36,542 nucleotides of DNA, taken from the NCBI GenBank assembly GCA_030849065.1, contig JASAON010001470.1:1-36542 (forward strand), written 5' to 3'. This document shows, in pieces, positions 9,138 to 17,779 of the stretch (the stretch's first letter is position 1; every line of letters begins with the position of its first letter). The DNA is from Jaenimonas drosophilae (taxonomy: Eukaryota > Euglenozoa > Kinetoplastea > Trypanosomatida > Trypanosomatidae). Made by a program: the position numbers and the translations under genes. The notes below the pieces were generated by a model. That model was given only the letters and a program-made list of their open reading frames with translations. It made no database searches and was not told the DNA's origin.

Positions 9138-10838
9138 CTACGACGTGGATACCAACAACGGGAATGGATCCTTCTTGGAGAGCACCACGGTTTGATGCTC
9201 ATACGAGATATATCCGCGAACATGGCCACGTGAGATCAGCAAGCTCAACCACATCGCCATGCGGTCGTTGGTCATGGGCCGCACACTTTCCTCCTCCGCC
9301 GAATCGCGTGCACGCTTCTTCTTGGCGGAGCTCTGCCCGCCATGGTTGTTGTTGTTGCTGTTGCCGTTGGCCGCCGCAGACATACTCCCGCCCTGTTCCA
9401 CCGCCATCGATTGGCCCTCCGCCACCGTGAATTCGTAGGCCGCCACCAACGCCGAAAACGTGATGCGGCTGTTGTCAAGATTCAGCTGAGCCATGGCGGC
9501 ATGCACGCGTGCGAGGAGCATCAAGTAGCTCAGCACCACGCACTTCTGCAACATGAGATACACCCCACGACGGCGGAGATCGGTGCCGTAGAGCTCCAGT
9601 GCAGCCTCAAAGGCCACCGCATCCCCGCGCTCCATCGATTTCACCAGCGGGCCAAACATCAGCCCAATGAGGTCGTCTGAGCGCAGAATCTCATCCGGCA
9701 CCCGCTTGCCACACACCATCCCCGCCACCACAAGAAAAAAGCGCACCCGTTGCTTGTTGCGATGCTGAATCTCCGTTCCTGCCCCCGCGGGAGGAAGGAG
9801 ATGATATGCCTGCCGCAACACATTGTGAGCATCCGCCCACTTGTGTTCGTACAAGAGCATGCGGCCCTTGTAGTAGTAGTACGTTACCACCTCCGACGTC
9901 ATGTGAATGGAAGGCTGCAAGATGGATCGGCTCGTGGAGGCGGTGTTGCCGTAGACCTCTGCGTGCGCGGAGCCCTGTGTCTCGGCGTGCTCCACGACCT
10001 GGATGAGAGCAGCACATTGATGTGTGTTGTGGCGCGCGAAGAGCGTCACGAGGAGGCCATTCACGACGCTGAGAGCACCGCGGCGGCGTGAGTGGTTCGG
10101 CGCCATGTTTGGATCTACGCTCTGCAACGCAATGAGCAGCTTGCGCCACACCCGCACCAACTCACTGGCCACATCGTCAATGACTCCGCCACTGGCAAAC
10201 CGGGCAATGTGCGGGATGCGATGGACGAAGTAGAGCAGCACAACCGTATCCCAGCCAACGGAGCCAACGGTGGTGTCGGCGCGCGCGGGCGGGTAGTAGG
10301 TGCGATCCATCGCATGTGCTTCCTGGAATGCTTCAAAGGCAAAGAGAAGGCCGTGGAGGAGCGTGTTGTGGCAGCTCCGACGGAGTTGCTCCTCAGGTGC
10401 CTCATCCATCTCCTCCACATCCTTCTGCAGCGACGATGAAACATCGCCGAGAACACGTTGATGATCCATCTGGAACTTGGCCAACGCCCCGGTGATGATG
10501 GTGCGTACCACCGCTTCCAGAATGAGCTCGCGCTCACGAAGAATGGTGGCTTGTGCGCGTGTTCCTTCAGAAGGGCTAGCGAGGACGATACGTTGCGTAG
10601 AGAGGATGTGTTCTGCAGCATGTGCTAGAGCATCATGAACGGCGGAGATGGCTTGGTTGATGGTGGTTGGCTCGGTGTTGGAGAATACCAACGTCATGGT
10701 GGCGGCTTCCGCCTGCACGAGGCAGCCCTTGAGACGTACACCGTCGCGTGTGGCGATGGCCTGCGCAGCGGCGTTGATGAAGGGGTCGTGCATCATGAAG
10801 TTGTTCGTCTTCATGCCATTGGAGTTGATGTACGTCAT
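9138..10838 (-). CDS. PCID2: PCI-domain protein, PCID2/Thp1 (TREX-2) family
   Basis: 566 residues. The C-terminal half matches the PCID2/Thp1/CSN12 family: YYYKGRMLLYEHKWADAH as a helical repeat, NKQRVRFFLVVAGMVCGK, and LVKSMERGDAVAFEAALE. It ends with RGHVRGYISYEHQTVVLSKK followed by DPFP, the winged-helix part of the PCI domain. In other eukaryotes PCID2/Thp1 pairs with a SAC3 protein and DSS1 in TREX-2, which links transcription to mRNA export. The GYIS...VVLSKKDPFP ending points to PCID2 rather than a proteasome lid or eIF3 PCI subunit. An insert rich in Gly/Asn/Ser and Lys/Arg (residues ~505-540) interrupts the region before the winged helix. The start at 10838 follows a pyrimidine tract and CAG; an in-frame extension upstream to 11051 would be untranslated leader. 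Confidence 0.85.
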   Translation of the reverse strand: MTYINSNGMKTNNFMMHDPFINAAAQAIATRDGVRLKGCLVQAEAATMTLVFSNTEPTTINQAISAVHDALAHAAEHILSTQRIVLASPSEGTRAQATILRERELILEAVVRTIITGALAKFQMDHQRVLGDVSSSLQKDVEEMDEAPEEQLRRSCHNTLLHGLLFAFEAFQEAHAMDRTYYPPARADTTVGSVGWDTVVLLYFVHRIPHIARFASGGVIDDVASELVRVWRKLLIALQSVDPNMAPNHSRRRGALSVVNGLLVTLFARHNTHQCAALIQVVEHAETQGSAHAEVYGNTASTSRSILQPSIHMTSEVVTYYYYKGRMLLYEHKWADAHNVLRQAYHLLPPAGAGTEIQHRNKQRVRFFLVVAGMVCGKRVPDEILRSDDLIGLMFGPLVKSMERGDAVAFEAALELYGTDLRRRGVYLMLQKCVVLSYLMLLARVHAAMAQLNLDNSRITFSALVAAYEFTVAEGQSMAVEQGGSMSAAANGNSNNNNHGGQSSAKKKRARDSAEEESVRPMTNDRMAMWLSLLISRGHVRGYISYEHQTVVLSKKDPFPLLVSTS

Positions 10839-10907
10839 GATGATCGAGAACAACAACAATAAGATGAGGAGCCTACGTTGATGTGGTTGCTCGCCCAACA
10901 CAGAGGT

Positions 10908-10937
10908 CTGTCGTGGGGAGTGAGAGAAGAAGAGGAA
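10908..10937 (-). promoter_or_regulatory. Candidate trans-splice acceptor for the PCID2-like gene
   Basis: A minus-strand tract of C and T (10937-10915) is followed by ACGACAG, with AG at 10908-10909. It lies about 70 bases before the ATG. Confidence 0.5.
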
Positions 10938-11093
10938 GTACCTCACAACTAACTTGTGTGAATGATGATGATCATGTTGATGATGATGATGAGCACTTGG
11001 ACACACAAACACACACACATGATAGAGGTCTTGATATGAGTGCATCAACAACGTTCTTTTTTTTCACGTGTGTTTGTTACGAGTTTATGCAGC

Positions 11094-12050
11094 TCAAGCA
11101 GCGGTACGCTCCACAACGATGCACCAGTTTTCATGATCGTAGAACACCTCCTTATGCACGCACGGAATGCCAAACTTCGTTGATGCCTCCCTACACACCT
11201 CCTCCAGCTCTCCCTTGCGAAACATGTGATAGAAGCGTTGGTACGTCGTCTGGCTCGCATCAAACTTTTGGCTTACCTCCCAACGAATGAGCGCGTCACC
11301 GCTCGCAGGGTCCACCTTGCGAGTGGTGCGCGCGGGCTGCTCCAGCGCCCAGACGTAGATGAGCGCCACACCTCCATCAGGCCGAAGCAGGCGCAACAGC
11401 TCCCCCACGGCTTCCACGCGGCGTTCGTGTGTGGCGTAGTGGTGCAGAACGGCGATGCTGATGGCGGCGTCAAAGATACCTCCGCGCAGCGGGCAGCGAC
11501 GAGCATCGGCGCGAATGGTATCTGTGCGTGGAAGATGCTCCACGTGTTGCGGAGCCACTGTGCGTGGACGACGGCGCTTTCGCTTATGGCCATCGTTTGG
11601 CAGCACATCATCTTGGCTCAGGTTGGGGTCTGCCATTGTGCGTTGTGTCAGGCGCAACAACTCCTCGCTGTAGTCGAGGCCCACGACGAATCGCGTGCAT
11701 CGCGGGGCATCGATCAACGCCGACGACGATGATGCCGTGGGATGCCCGGATGGCGTGTTCGTGGATGATGATGATGATGGATCGTGCGCATGCAGCACAT
11801 GCTGCGCGGCGGCAAAGTACTTGCCATTGCCACAGCCAACATCCGCCACCATGGTGTAGGGAGGGAGCTGCTCCAGAAACTGCGCCACCCTTGGCCACGT
11901 TCGGTAGCGTGTGGCGGAGAAGTGCGTGGAGATGGCGCTATACACTTCATGCACGTGTTGTTGCTCGTAGAGATCAGGGTTGGTGCGTTGGATCTTTCCA
12001 GATCCATCCTCTGCGGGCACCATCACCCGCCCATCGTCTTCGGTTCCCAT
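11094..12050 (-). CDS. TRM9: tRNA wobble-uridine carboxymethyl methyltransferase (TRM9/ALKBH8 type)
   Basis: 318 residues, a little longer than yeast Trm9. The SAM-binding motif I is VADVGCGNGKYF, preceded by FSATRYRTWPRVAQFLEQLP, a family hallmark. VGLDYSEELL is motif II. Next come IRADARRCPLRGGIFDAAIS, then VLHHYATHERRVEAVGELLR, LLRPDGGVALIYVWALEQ, and a C-terminal FYHMFRKGELEEVC. This is the class that, with TRM112, methylates cm5U to mcm5U (or mcm5s2U) at position 34 of tRNAs. It has the methyltransferase domain only, without the AlkB and RRM parts of animal ALKBH8. An extra segment of about 25 residues rich in Ser/Thr/Pro lies between motifs I and II. The start at 12050 follows a CTT-repeat pyrimidine tract and TAG. 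Confidence 0.9.
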   Translation of the reverse strand: MGTEDDGRVMVPAEDGSGKIQRTNPDLYEQQHVHEVYSAISTHFSATRYRTWPRVAQFLEQLPPYTMVADVGCGNGKYFAAAQHVLHAHDPSSSSSTNTPSGHPTASSSSALIDAPRCTRFVVGLDYSEELLRLTQRTMADPNLSQDDVLPNDGHKRKRRRPRTVAPQHVEHLPRTDTIRADARRCPLRGGIFDAAISIAVLHHYATHERRVEAVGELLRLLRPDGGVALIYVWALEQPARTTRKVDPASGDALIRWEVSQKFDASQTTYQRFYHMFRKGELEEVCREASTKFGIPCVHKEVFYDHENWCIVVERTAA

Positions 12051-12067
12051 CAACACGACGTTGTGGG

Positions 12068-12102
12068 CTACACACCACACATACACGACACCACATTCAA
12101 AG

Positions 12103-12132
<30 letters not shown>
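12068..12132 (-). promoter_or_regulatory. CTT microsatellite as polypyrimidine tract and splice acceptor
   Basis: The plus strand holds eleven AAG units at 12100-12132, read CTT on the coding strand. They are followed by a TG-rich spacer and GTGTAG, with AG at 12068-12069. This sits 18 bases before the TRM9-like ATG and probably directs spliced-leader addition. Confidence 0.55.
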
Positions 12133-12133
<1 letters not shown>

Positions 12134-12290
12134 TGGCATTGTGGGTTGACGTACACCTTCAAAACAGATCATGTCCGTGAAACATTCAATGAGGTGGTCA
12201 GACTCACATGGGGTGGCGAAGAATGATCCTTCATCCACGCAGCAGATCATGCGTATGTATATAGGAGTCTCGCGCGGCACGTGGCACCCC

Positions 12291-13952
12291 TCACTTTGGT
12301 TGTTGCAAATCATCATGGTCGAGGCCATCCTCGATGGACTTCATATGCACTCTGCGAGCCACACTGCGACCGTTGATGATCTTGATGTGCCCCAACGTGG
12401 TGGGGTGGTTGAGCACCTGCACTGAGCTGGAGTTGGCGTCTGAGCACGCCGCCATCACGGACGCCCCGCCATCTTCCCTGTCATACATGGAATCGATGAT
12501 CTCATCCACGATGCACTCCGCGAGCTGCCGAACATCGGTTGGGCTATAGAAGAGGCTGAGGCACCACTCCCACAGGCGACGTTCGTGGCGGAGAAGCAGG
12601 CCGGGCTGCCAAATGGTCAGATTGCAGCCTCCCCACACCATCACAATATCTCGACGGAGGAGGAGCTCCGCACGGCCACGTGCCACAGAATCTGAATCTG
12701 CCCCGGTTGGATGAAGTTGAAGTCTGCCGAGACGTGCCTGCGGATGCGCGCCCATCGCCGCCCTCCACCAACTTGCCGGAGACCACCAACGAGGCCGAAA
12801 CGATGTGGAGTGATGATGGCGATGATGATGATGCACGTCGGGGCTGAAGAGACGAATGAGTGCGCGATCGCGGCGGGCATGAGCCCGTAGGTATGGAATG
12901 GGGCTGTGCTCGCTCGCTGACCGCGTGCTGATTTGTGTGAAGTGCAGCAACGTGCCAACGCCACCACGATTCATTTGCTCGGCCTCGCCAACGGCAGACG
13001 TCTGTCCACGAAAGGTGGCGTGGCTTTTGCTATTTTTTCTGACCTGCTTCAACGACGATGGCGCATCATGTTGGTCTAACGGATGAGACGAAGTGGAGGT
13101 CGGTGTGCCACCTTCTTCTTCACTTCCTGGGTTGCCGTAGCAGGCGGTGTATATTTCGTCCCACAAGACACTGTCAAGCTCCTTGGACGTACTCTCCACG
13201 AGGATGCGCTCCTCCTCCTCACTGCTCTCCGCATGCACCATTGAGTTGAAGAGCCGCACCAACTTGGCAAAGGCGATGGAGATGTCATGGTCCACCGTGA
13301 TGGTGCTCCTCGACCTCAACATCTGCGAGGTGCCCATGCAGTTGATGGCCACGTGATGGCCCGTGAAGACGGAGCGATAGAAGTCGGTGCGCAGCATATG
13401 CTGCAGAAAGATCTGGCTATCCAAGAGCTCCTCACGCTTTGGGGAGGTGCCATCTACACCTGCCCCCACCACCTCCCCACCACGTAGGAGAGGAGTGTAA
13501 TGTACGTAGCCCAGCGGCCGTTCACCCGCGCGGGGGAAGAGAATGAAGTCGTGGCGGCTGGCGCCCGAGGGGTGAAGACGTGCGTCGAGGCGGGAGCGAT
13601 GATGTTGGTAGCTTTGGAGCCGCTTCATCGCCTTCATGTAGCGATGGCGCTCCTGGAGCTCCTCCTCGAGCTCCCACTCGCCGTTCACAACGTACGAGGT
13701 TGGGATGTTGGCGGCATCTGCCAACACACGCATCCAGTCAATGGGTATGACGGAGAGGTATCGCATCGCATCACCCGTGTTGAGGTTGGGGAAGACGGAG
13801 CTCCATCGGTTGATGGGCAAGGGGCTACGTGAGAGTGCCACCACACGGGTGATGTCGGGGTGCGAGACGAGGCGGCTCACCAACTCACACCCGGTGCTGC
13901 CCGTAGCTCCCGCGATGATGACGGATATTTGTTTTCCCTTGGAGAGTGGCAT
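12291..13952 (-). CDS. NAD(P)-binding Rossmann protein, TIP30/HTATIP2-like (atypical SDR)
   Basis: 553 residues, roughly twice the length of human HTATIP2. The N-terminus has a dinucleotide-binding strand and loop, VIIAGATGSTGCELVSRLVS, then VVALSRSPLP. AINCMGTSQM in the middle matches the family's CLGTT strand. LLHFTQISTRSA followed by YLRAH sits where the family has the Ser and the YxxxK pair; here the Lys position reads His. Family similarity resumes at LTIWQPGLLLRHERR and a closing DVRQLAECIVDEI helix. Two long inserts, one Ser/acidic and one with a His run, account for the extra length. Substrate is unknown and the altered catalytic position makes a redox role uncertain. The start is the first ATG; the codon four upstream is GTG. 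Confidence 0.7.
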   Translation of the reverse strand: MPLSKGKQISVIIAGATGSTGCELVSRLVSHPDITRVVALSRSPLPINRWSSVFPNLNTGDAMRYLSVIPIDWMRVLADAANIPTSYVVNGEWELEEELQERHRYMKAMKRLQSYQHHRSRLDARLHPSGASRHDFILFPRAGERPLGYVHYTPLLRGGEVVGAGVDGTSPKREELLDSQIFLQHMLRTDFYRSVFTGHHVAINCMGTSQMLRSRSTITVDHDISIAFAKLVRLFNSMVHAESSEEEERILVESTSKELDSVLWDEIYTACYGNPGSEEEGGTPTSTSSHPLDQHDAPSSLKQVRKNSKSHATFRGQTSAVGEAEQMNRGGVGTLLHFTQISTRSASEHSPIPYLRAHARRDRALIRLFSPDVHHHHRHHHSTSFRPRWWSPASWWRAAMGAHPQARLGRLQLHPTGADSDSVARGRAELLLRRDIVMVWGGCNLTIWQPGLLLRHERRLWEWCLSLFYSPTDVRQLAECIVDEIIDSMYDREDGGASVMAACSDANSSSVQVLNHPTTLGHIKIINGRSVARRVHMKSIEDGLDHDDLQQPK

Positions 13953-13970
13953 CGTCAAGGCCACGGGAAC

Positions 13971-14024
13971 CTACTACAACATGAAGAAGAGTGAAAGACA
14001 CGAACACAAGGAAGAAGAAGAAAA
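13971..14024 (-). promoter_or_regulatory. Candidate trans-splice acceptor for the TIP30-like gene
   Basis: The minus strand shows a long C/T tract (14024 to about 13980) running into GTAGTAG, with AG at 13974-13975 and 13971-13972. It is about 20 bases upstream of the ATG at 13952. Confidence 0.55.
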
Positions 14025-14055
14025 CATGAAGGTTCATGACACAAGTAGGGAGAAC

Positions 14056-14079
14056 CACACACACACACACGCACACACA
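14056..14079. repeat. CA dinucleotide repeat
   Basis: An almost perfect CA repeat on the plus strand, broken by one G, close to the TIP30-like leader. Complementary TG tracts lie 0.7-0.9 kb away in the same gap. Confidence 0.85.
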
Positions 14080-14918
14080 ACCGCCTGCAGCCGTGTGTGG
14101 CCCCTCCTCCATCACTGAGAGGGGAGAAGAAACACAACCAAGACGTAGAATATGCCAATGTAGGGGGGAGTTGTAAAAGAGAGATGCGCTACACACGGAG
14201 AACGAGTACGCAGCCTCTGCCAATTGCCAGAAGCTACTGCAACGCCAACACGCCTGCAGCAGGTCTCGTTCAGATCCCCTTCTTTCTTTTGATGGGCTTC
14301 ACTGTGTTATAACCGTCTCCCCATCTCGCCATCCATCTCGCACACCCGCAACGTGGGTCTGAGCCACCATTGCACGGGCATGAATGAATGATGGGAGATT
14401 GATGGTGGAGTGGCCGATGAATGCTAGTTCCTAGGCAGCATAGAACGCCATGCCTCTCTCTCTCACACACACACGCGAAAACAACACACGCTCATATACC
14501 GATAAAGTGCTCAGGTGCGTGATGGCTCGGCAACATGTATCGGCCGAAGGCACCTGTGGTAGATGTGGAGATGATGAAGAACGGCCCTCCCTCCTCCCAC
14601 GTCATGTGTGCCACCCTCCCCAGAAAAGAAAAGAAAAAGGAGTAGTAGGGGAGCGGTGATGATGAGAGAGGGAGGCGAGGAAGTATCAATGGAGGCCCAT
14701 GCTCCTACACGGGTTAAATGCGCACGAAACAAGGATGACAACTCCTCCACATCCATCATGGAAGTCAGTGCCTCATCCTCCCCATTGCGCGCTTGTGTGT
14801 GTGTGTGAGTGTGCGTGGAGTGTTAGTATGTACTCGCCTAAATCCATCCTGCATATGGGGGAGGGTAGCAGGCCATGACATCCAGGGCCAATGAGGCACA
14901 CAAAGACACAAAGAAAAG

Positions 14919-14934
14919 TGTGTGTGTGTGTGTG
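14919..14934. repeat. TG dinucleotide repeat
   Basis: Eight TG units on the plus strand, about 45 bases from the PDH E2 stop codon. A similar tract lies at 14794-14806. Confidence 0.85.
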
Positions 14935-14976
14935 AGTTCCTCACTGGCCAATGTTGCCGTTGTGCGTCATGATCAT

Positions 14977-16389
14977 TTACAAAAGAAGAGAGAGAGGGTT
15001 CTCAATGGCGTCGTGGAAGCCCTGGAACCAACGCGCGCCAATCATGCCATCGACGACGCGGTGGTCGAAGGAGGCCGTGAAGTTTACGGTGGTCTCAACC
15101 TTGCCGGTGAGCTCGTACTCACCGTCGTCGTTCTTCTTCATCTGCGGGCGTGGCTTGGAGGAGCCAATGGCGAGGATGAGGGCCTGTGGGGGGTTGATGA
15201 TGGCGGTGAATCCGGGAATGCCCGTGGAGCCGAGGTTAGATACCGAGCACGTGCCTCCCTGGAAGTCGCTGGGCTGAAGGGCGTTGTCGCGGGCCTTCTT
15301 GGCGAGAACCTTCATCTCCTTGGAGATCTCCACAAGACCCTTGGCGTGGGCGTTGCGGATGATGGGGGTGATGAGGCCGGAGGGGGTTGCCACAGCCACC
15401 GACACATCCACGGTGGCGTACTGGCGAATAAAGCTTCCCTGCCAGCTCGCATTCACCTCTGGGACGAGCATGTTGGCGCGTGCCACCGCCTTGATGATGT
15501 AGTCGTTGACGGTGATTTTGTACTCCCCGTTGCCCTTGGCGTTGAGCTGCTTAATGAGGGCCAACATGTTGTCTGCGCAGCACTCATCGAAGAGGTAGTA
15601 GTGCGGGATATCTAGGTTCTTGGACTGGTGCAGCCGCTTGGCAATCACGCCACGCATGTTTGAGACGGGGATGTCGGTGAAGTAGGGGTTGGCAGCGGGA
15701 GAGCCACCCTTGGCAGGTGCAGCAGCAGCAGCAGCAGCAGGGCTCGCACCACCAGCGGGGGCGGCGGCCGCACGTGCCGGGGCGGCGGCAGACTTGGCTG
15801 GGGCAGCGGCGGTTGTCCCGCCAGCGATGGCGGCCTCCACGTCCTTGGCGGTGATGCGGCCGCAGCCTCCTCCGGTGCCCACGATGCCGGTGAGCGAGAC
15901 GTTCTTCTCCGCGGCGATCTTCTTGGCGTAGGGCGAGGCCTTCACACGATCACCGGAGCTGCGCGGGGCGGCGGCGGCGGGAGCAGCAACAGCAGCAGCG
16001 ACAGGGGCGGCGGCCTCTGGGGCAGCGGGCGTGGCAGGTGCGGCACCCTCCTCCTTCCAGTTCTTCACCTCGTCTGAGTCAATGCCCTCCTTCTCATCCA
16101 CCAAGAGGCACACGGTATCGCCGACAACGGCCTCGGTGCCGTCATGGATGATGATGCGTGCGAGAAAACCTTCCTCGGTGGCGTTGTCGTAGGACACAAC
16201 GGCCTTGTCTGTCTCAACCTTGCAAAACGTATCTCCGGTGTTGATGGCGTCACCAGGCTTCTTGAGCCACTCAGAGATCTTGCCACGCTCCATCGTTGGG
16301 GAGAGGGCGGGCATCGGGATCGGGGTGATGGTTAGCATGCGCAGCGCGGCAGCGGTGCTGAGCTTGGAGGCGTAGCGAAAGCGAAACAT
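14977..16389 (-). CDS. PDHA-E2/DLAT: Dihydrolipoamide acetyltransferase, E2 of pyruvate dehydrogenase, mitochondrial
   Basis: 470 residues, near the usual size for an E2 with one lipoyl domain. Residues 1-17 (MFRFRYASKLSTAAALR) look like a mitochondrial presequence. The lipoyl domain follows, with the modified Lys in ETDKA at about residue 62. Then come an Ala/Pro linker, a peripheral subunit-binding domain at ~145-187 (RVKASPYAKKIAAEKNVSLT), a second Ala/Pro-rich linker, and the acetyltransferase domain from ~240. The active-site motif is DHRVVDG with His about 443. It transfers the acetyl group from lipoyl to CoA in the matrix complex. Lipoyl and core sequences fit pyruvate rather than branched-chain or oxoglutarate E2. 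The start at 16389 follows CCTCCTCCAG; an in-frame extension upstream lacks a presequence and is probably leader. Confidence 0.93.
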   Translation of the reverse strand: MFRFRYASKLSTAAALRMLTITPIPMPALSPTMERGKISEWLKKPGDAINTGDTFCKVETDKAVVSYDNATEEGFLARIIIHDGTEAVVGDTVCLLVDEKEGIDSDEVKNWKEEGAAPATPAAPEAAAPVAAAVAAPAAAAPRSSGDRVKASPYAKKIAAEKNVSLTGIVGTGGGCGRITAKDVEAAIAGGTTAAAPAKSAAAPARAAAAPAGGASPAAAAAAAPAKGGSPAANPYFTDIPVSNMRGVIAKRLHQSKNLDIPHYYLFDECCADNMLALIKQLNAKGNGEYKITVNDYIIKAVARANMLVPEVNASWQGSFIRQYATVDVSVAVATPSGLITPIIRNAHAKGLVEISKEMKVLAKKARDNALQPSDFQGGTCSVSNLGSTGIPGFTAIINPPQALILAIGSSKPRPQMKKNDDGEYELTGKVETTVNFTASFDHRVVDGMIGARWFQGFHDAIENPLSLLL

Positions 16390-16402
16390 GATGATGATGA
16401 TG

Positions 16403-16429
16403 CTGGAGGAGGTATAAGAACACGAAAAT
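16403..16429 (-). promoter_or_regulatory. Candidate trans-splice acceptor for PDH E2
   Basis: The minus strand reads a C/T-rich stretch ending CCTCCTCCAG, AG at 16403-16404, 14 bases before the ATG at 16389. Confidence 0.5.
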
Positions 16430-16645
16430 AGAGGGGTGGCAAGAATGGATGTCGTTGAGATGTTTTGAGGGCGATAACCTAGAAAAAATGAAGATGAAGA
16501 TGAAGATGAAGTGGTTGGGAGAGTCATTGCGTGTGTAGCAGAGAAAAAGATGCGTGAAAATGTGCAGATTAATTCCAGCTCATGTAGGATAGTTGGTGAT
16601 GATGAAGATGATGATTTGACGGTTTGCGTGGTACAGCAGATGATT

Positions 16646-17593
16646 TCACACCTCAATATCAATCACGGATGGGTGCAGCACCTCCACATGGAAGCCACGA
16701 CGCTGCAGCATCGCGGCGTTGATGGATGGGAGGAACGGCGGAGCTGGAATGTCTTGCTGGGCTAATTCATCTGCACAACGTTGCGGATAGGGAAGGCGAT
16801 GCAGCCCGCGGGCGCCGTGGAGATGCCCAGCAATGTGGAGGCGTCGTGGTCCGACCGATTCCACGAAATGGCAAATGGGTTGCTCATCAAATGGCTGTCG
16901 GAGAGAATCTTCCGGGCTTTGATGGGTGAGGAGAACGTCAATGGGTCCATGAGGGCCACCCTCCTCAGTATGAGCGCTGAGGGCACGAGGCGATGGCGGT
17001 GTTGTACTTGCACCTTCTTCACATGAAACATGTGGCATCGCTCGGAACTGTGCCACCGACTGGAAGGCGGTGTTGGGGCTCCAGCGTGAGTTTGGCCACG
17101 ATCGTGGAGATCCATAGATGCGTAGCCCGCATGGCTGCACCAGGAGAGACTCCTCCTCTAGATAGATGCTGGGCCACGCCATGGCCTTCACCTCTTCTCT
17201 CCCCAACTGCTCCACACACTTGTCATGATTGCCGGCGATACAAATCTTCACGGGGTGCGGATGGAGCTCATCATCACAAAACCAGTCGAAGAAGTCGCGC
17301 AGCGCATTCATCGGGTTCCTCAAGATGGAGAAGCCCTCGAGCACATCTCCACCATGAATAAACACATCCCCAGGCGGGATGAGCATGGATCGATGCCGCT
17401 CATGTGTATCGCTCACCGCCACAATTCGTATCGAACCTGATGGAGGAGGTGGCAGATCTGCAAGTTGGATTGTTATCGGTGAATGAATCGTGCGTTCATC
17501 GGGTATGGCATCGCCACGAGGTTTGGGTAGGAGCCCGAAGTAGTCGCAGCACGGTGGGGGCGTCTCCACCCCGCCACAGCAGCACAACAACAT
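16646..17593 (-). CDS. Calcineurin-like metallophosphoesterase, MPPED type
   Basis: 315 residues, in the size range of animal MPPED1/2. The metallophosphoesterase ligands appear in order: VAVSDTHERH (DxH), FIHGGDVLE (GD), IAGNHDKC (GNHD), LLTHQSP (His) and IAGHLHGA (GHxH). RIYGSPRSWPNSRW matches the MPPED-specific stretch after the GNHD block. Members hydrolyse phosphodiesters or cyclic nucleotides with two bound metal ions; the substrate here cannot be read from sequence. The N-terminal ~55 residues are Cys/Pro-rich and have no clear targeting signal. The start is the first ATG; the in-frame extension begins with TTG. Confidence 0.88.
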   Translation of the reverse strand: MLLCCCGGVETPPPCCDYFGLLPKPRGDAIPDERTIHSPITIQLADLPPPPSGSIRIVAVSDTHERHRSMLIPPGDVFIHGGDVLEGFSILRNPMNALRDFFDWFCDDELHPHPVKICIAGNHDKCVEQLGREEVKAMAWPSIYLEEESLLVQPCGLRIYGSPRSWPNSRWSPNTAFQSVAQFRAMPHVSCEEGASTTPPSPRALSAHTEEGGPHGPIDVLLTHQSPEDSLRQPFDEQPICHFVESVGPRRLHIAGHLHGARGLHRLPYPQRCADELAQQDIPAPPFLPSINAAMLQRRGFHVEVLHPSVIDIEV

Positions 17594-17640
17594 GGGCAAT
17601 AGACTATGTGGCAGCAACAAACTTGTTTCAGCACTTCATC

Positions 17641-17688
17641 CTACCTTCACTCGGATTGATGAATAGAAGAGGTCGGGAGAGCAGAGGA
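17641..17688 (-). promoter_or_regulatory. Candidate trans-splice acceptor for the metallophosphoesterase
   Basis: A minus-strand C/T tract (17688-17661) is followed by CCGAG and then GGTAG, AG at 17641-17642. It is about 50 bases before the ATG. Confidence 0.45.
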
Positions 17689-17779
17689 CAATGATACTTC
17701 TAGCCTCCATCCACCAACATGCGCACACATCAGTACATCCCAACCAACTCTCCATATAACATTAAGCGCACACCTCTTT

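Larger units (their letters stand above)
13953..14976. other. 1-kb non-coding gap: E2 3' UTR plus next leader
   Basis: The longest gap between protein genes here. It holds CA repeats at 14056-14079 and 14464-14474 and TG repeats at 14794-14806 and 14919-14934 (plus-strand sense). Between them is unremarkable mixed sequence. I found no coding frame with family resemblance, no tRNA-like boxes and no convincing snoRNA box pair. If transcription is polycistronic, most of it would be the PDH E2 3' UTR. Confidence 0.6.

Noticed and set aside
12544..12967. Possible frameshift in the TIP30-like gene, since another frame is also open here
   Set aside because: The annotated frame resumes family similarity at IWQPGLLLRHERR after the insert, so an insertion explains the sequence without a frameshift, though it cannot be fully excluded.
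14560..14680. TGATGA-type C boxes suggesting snoRNAs in the 1-kb gap
   Set aside because: No CTGA D box at suitable spacing with flanking complementarity on either strand; TGATGA words are common across this window.
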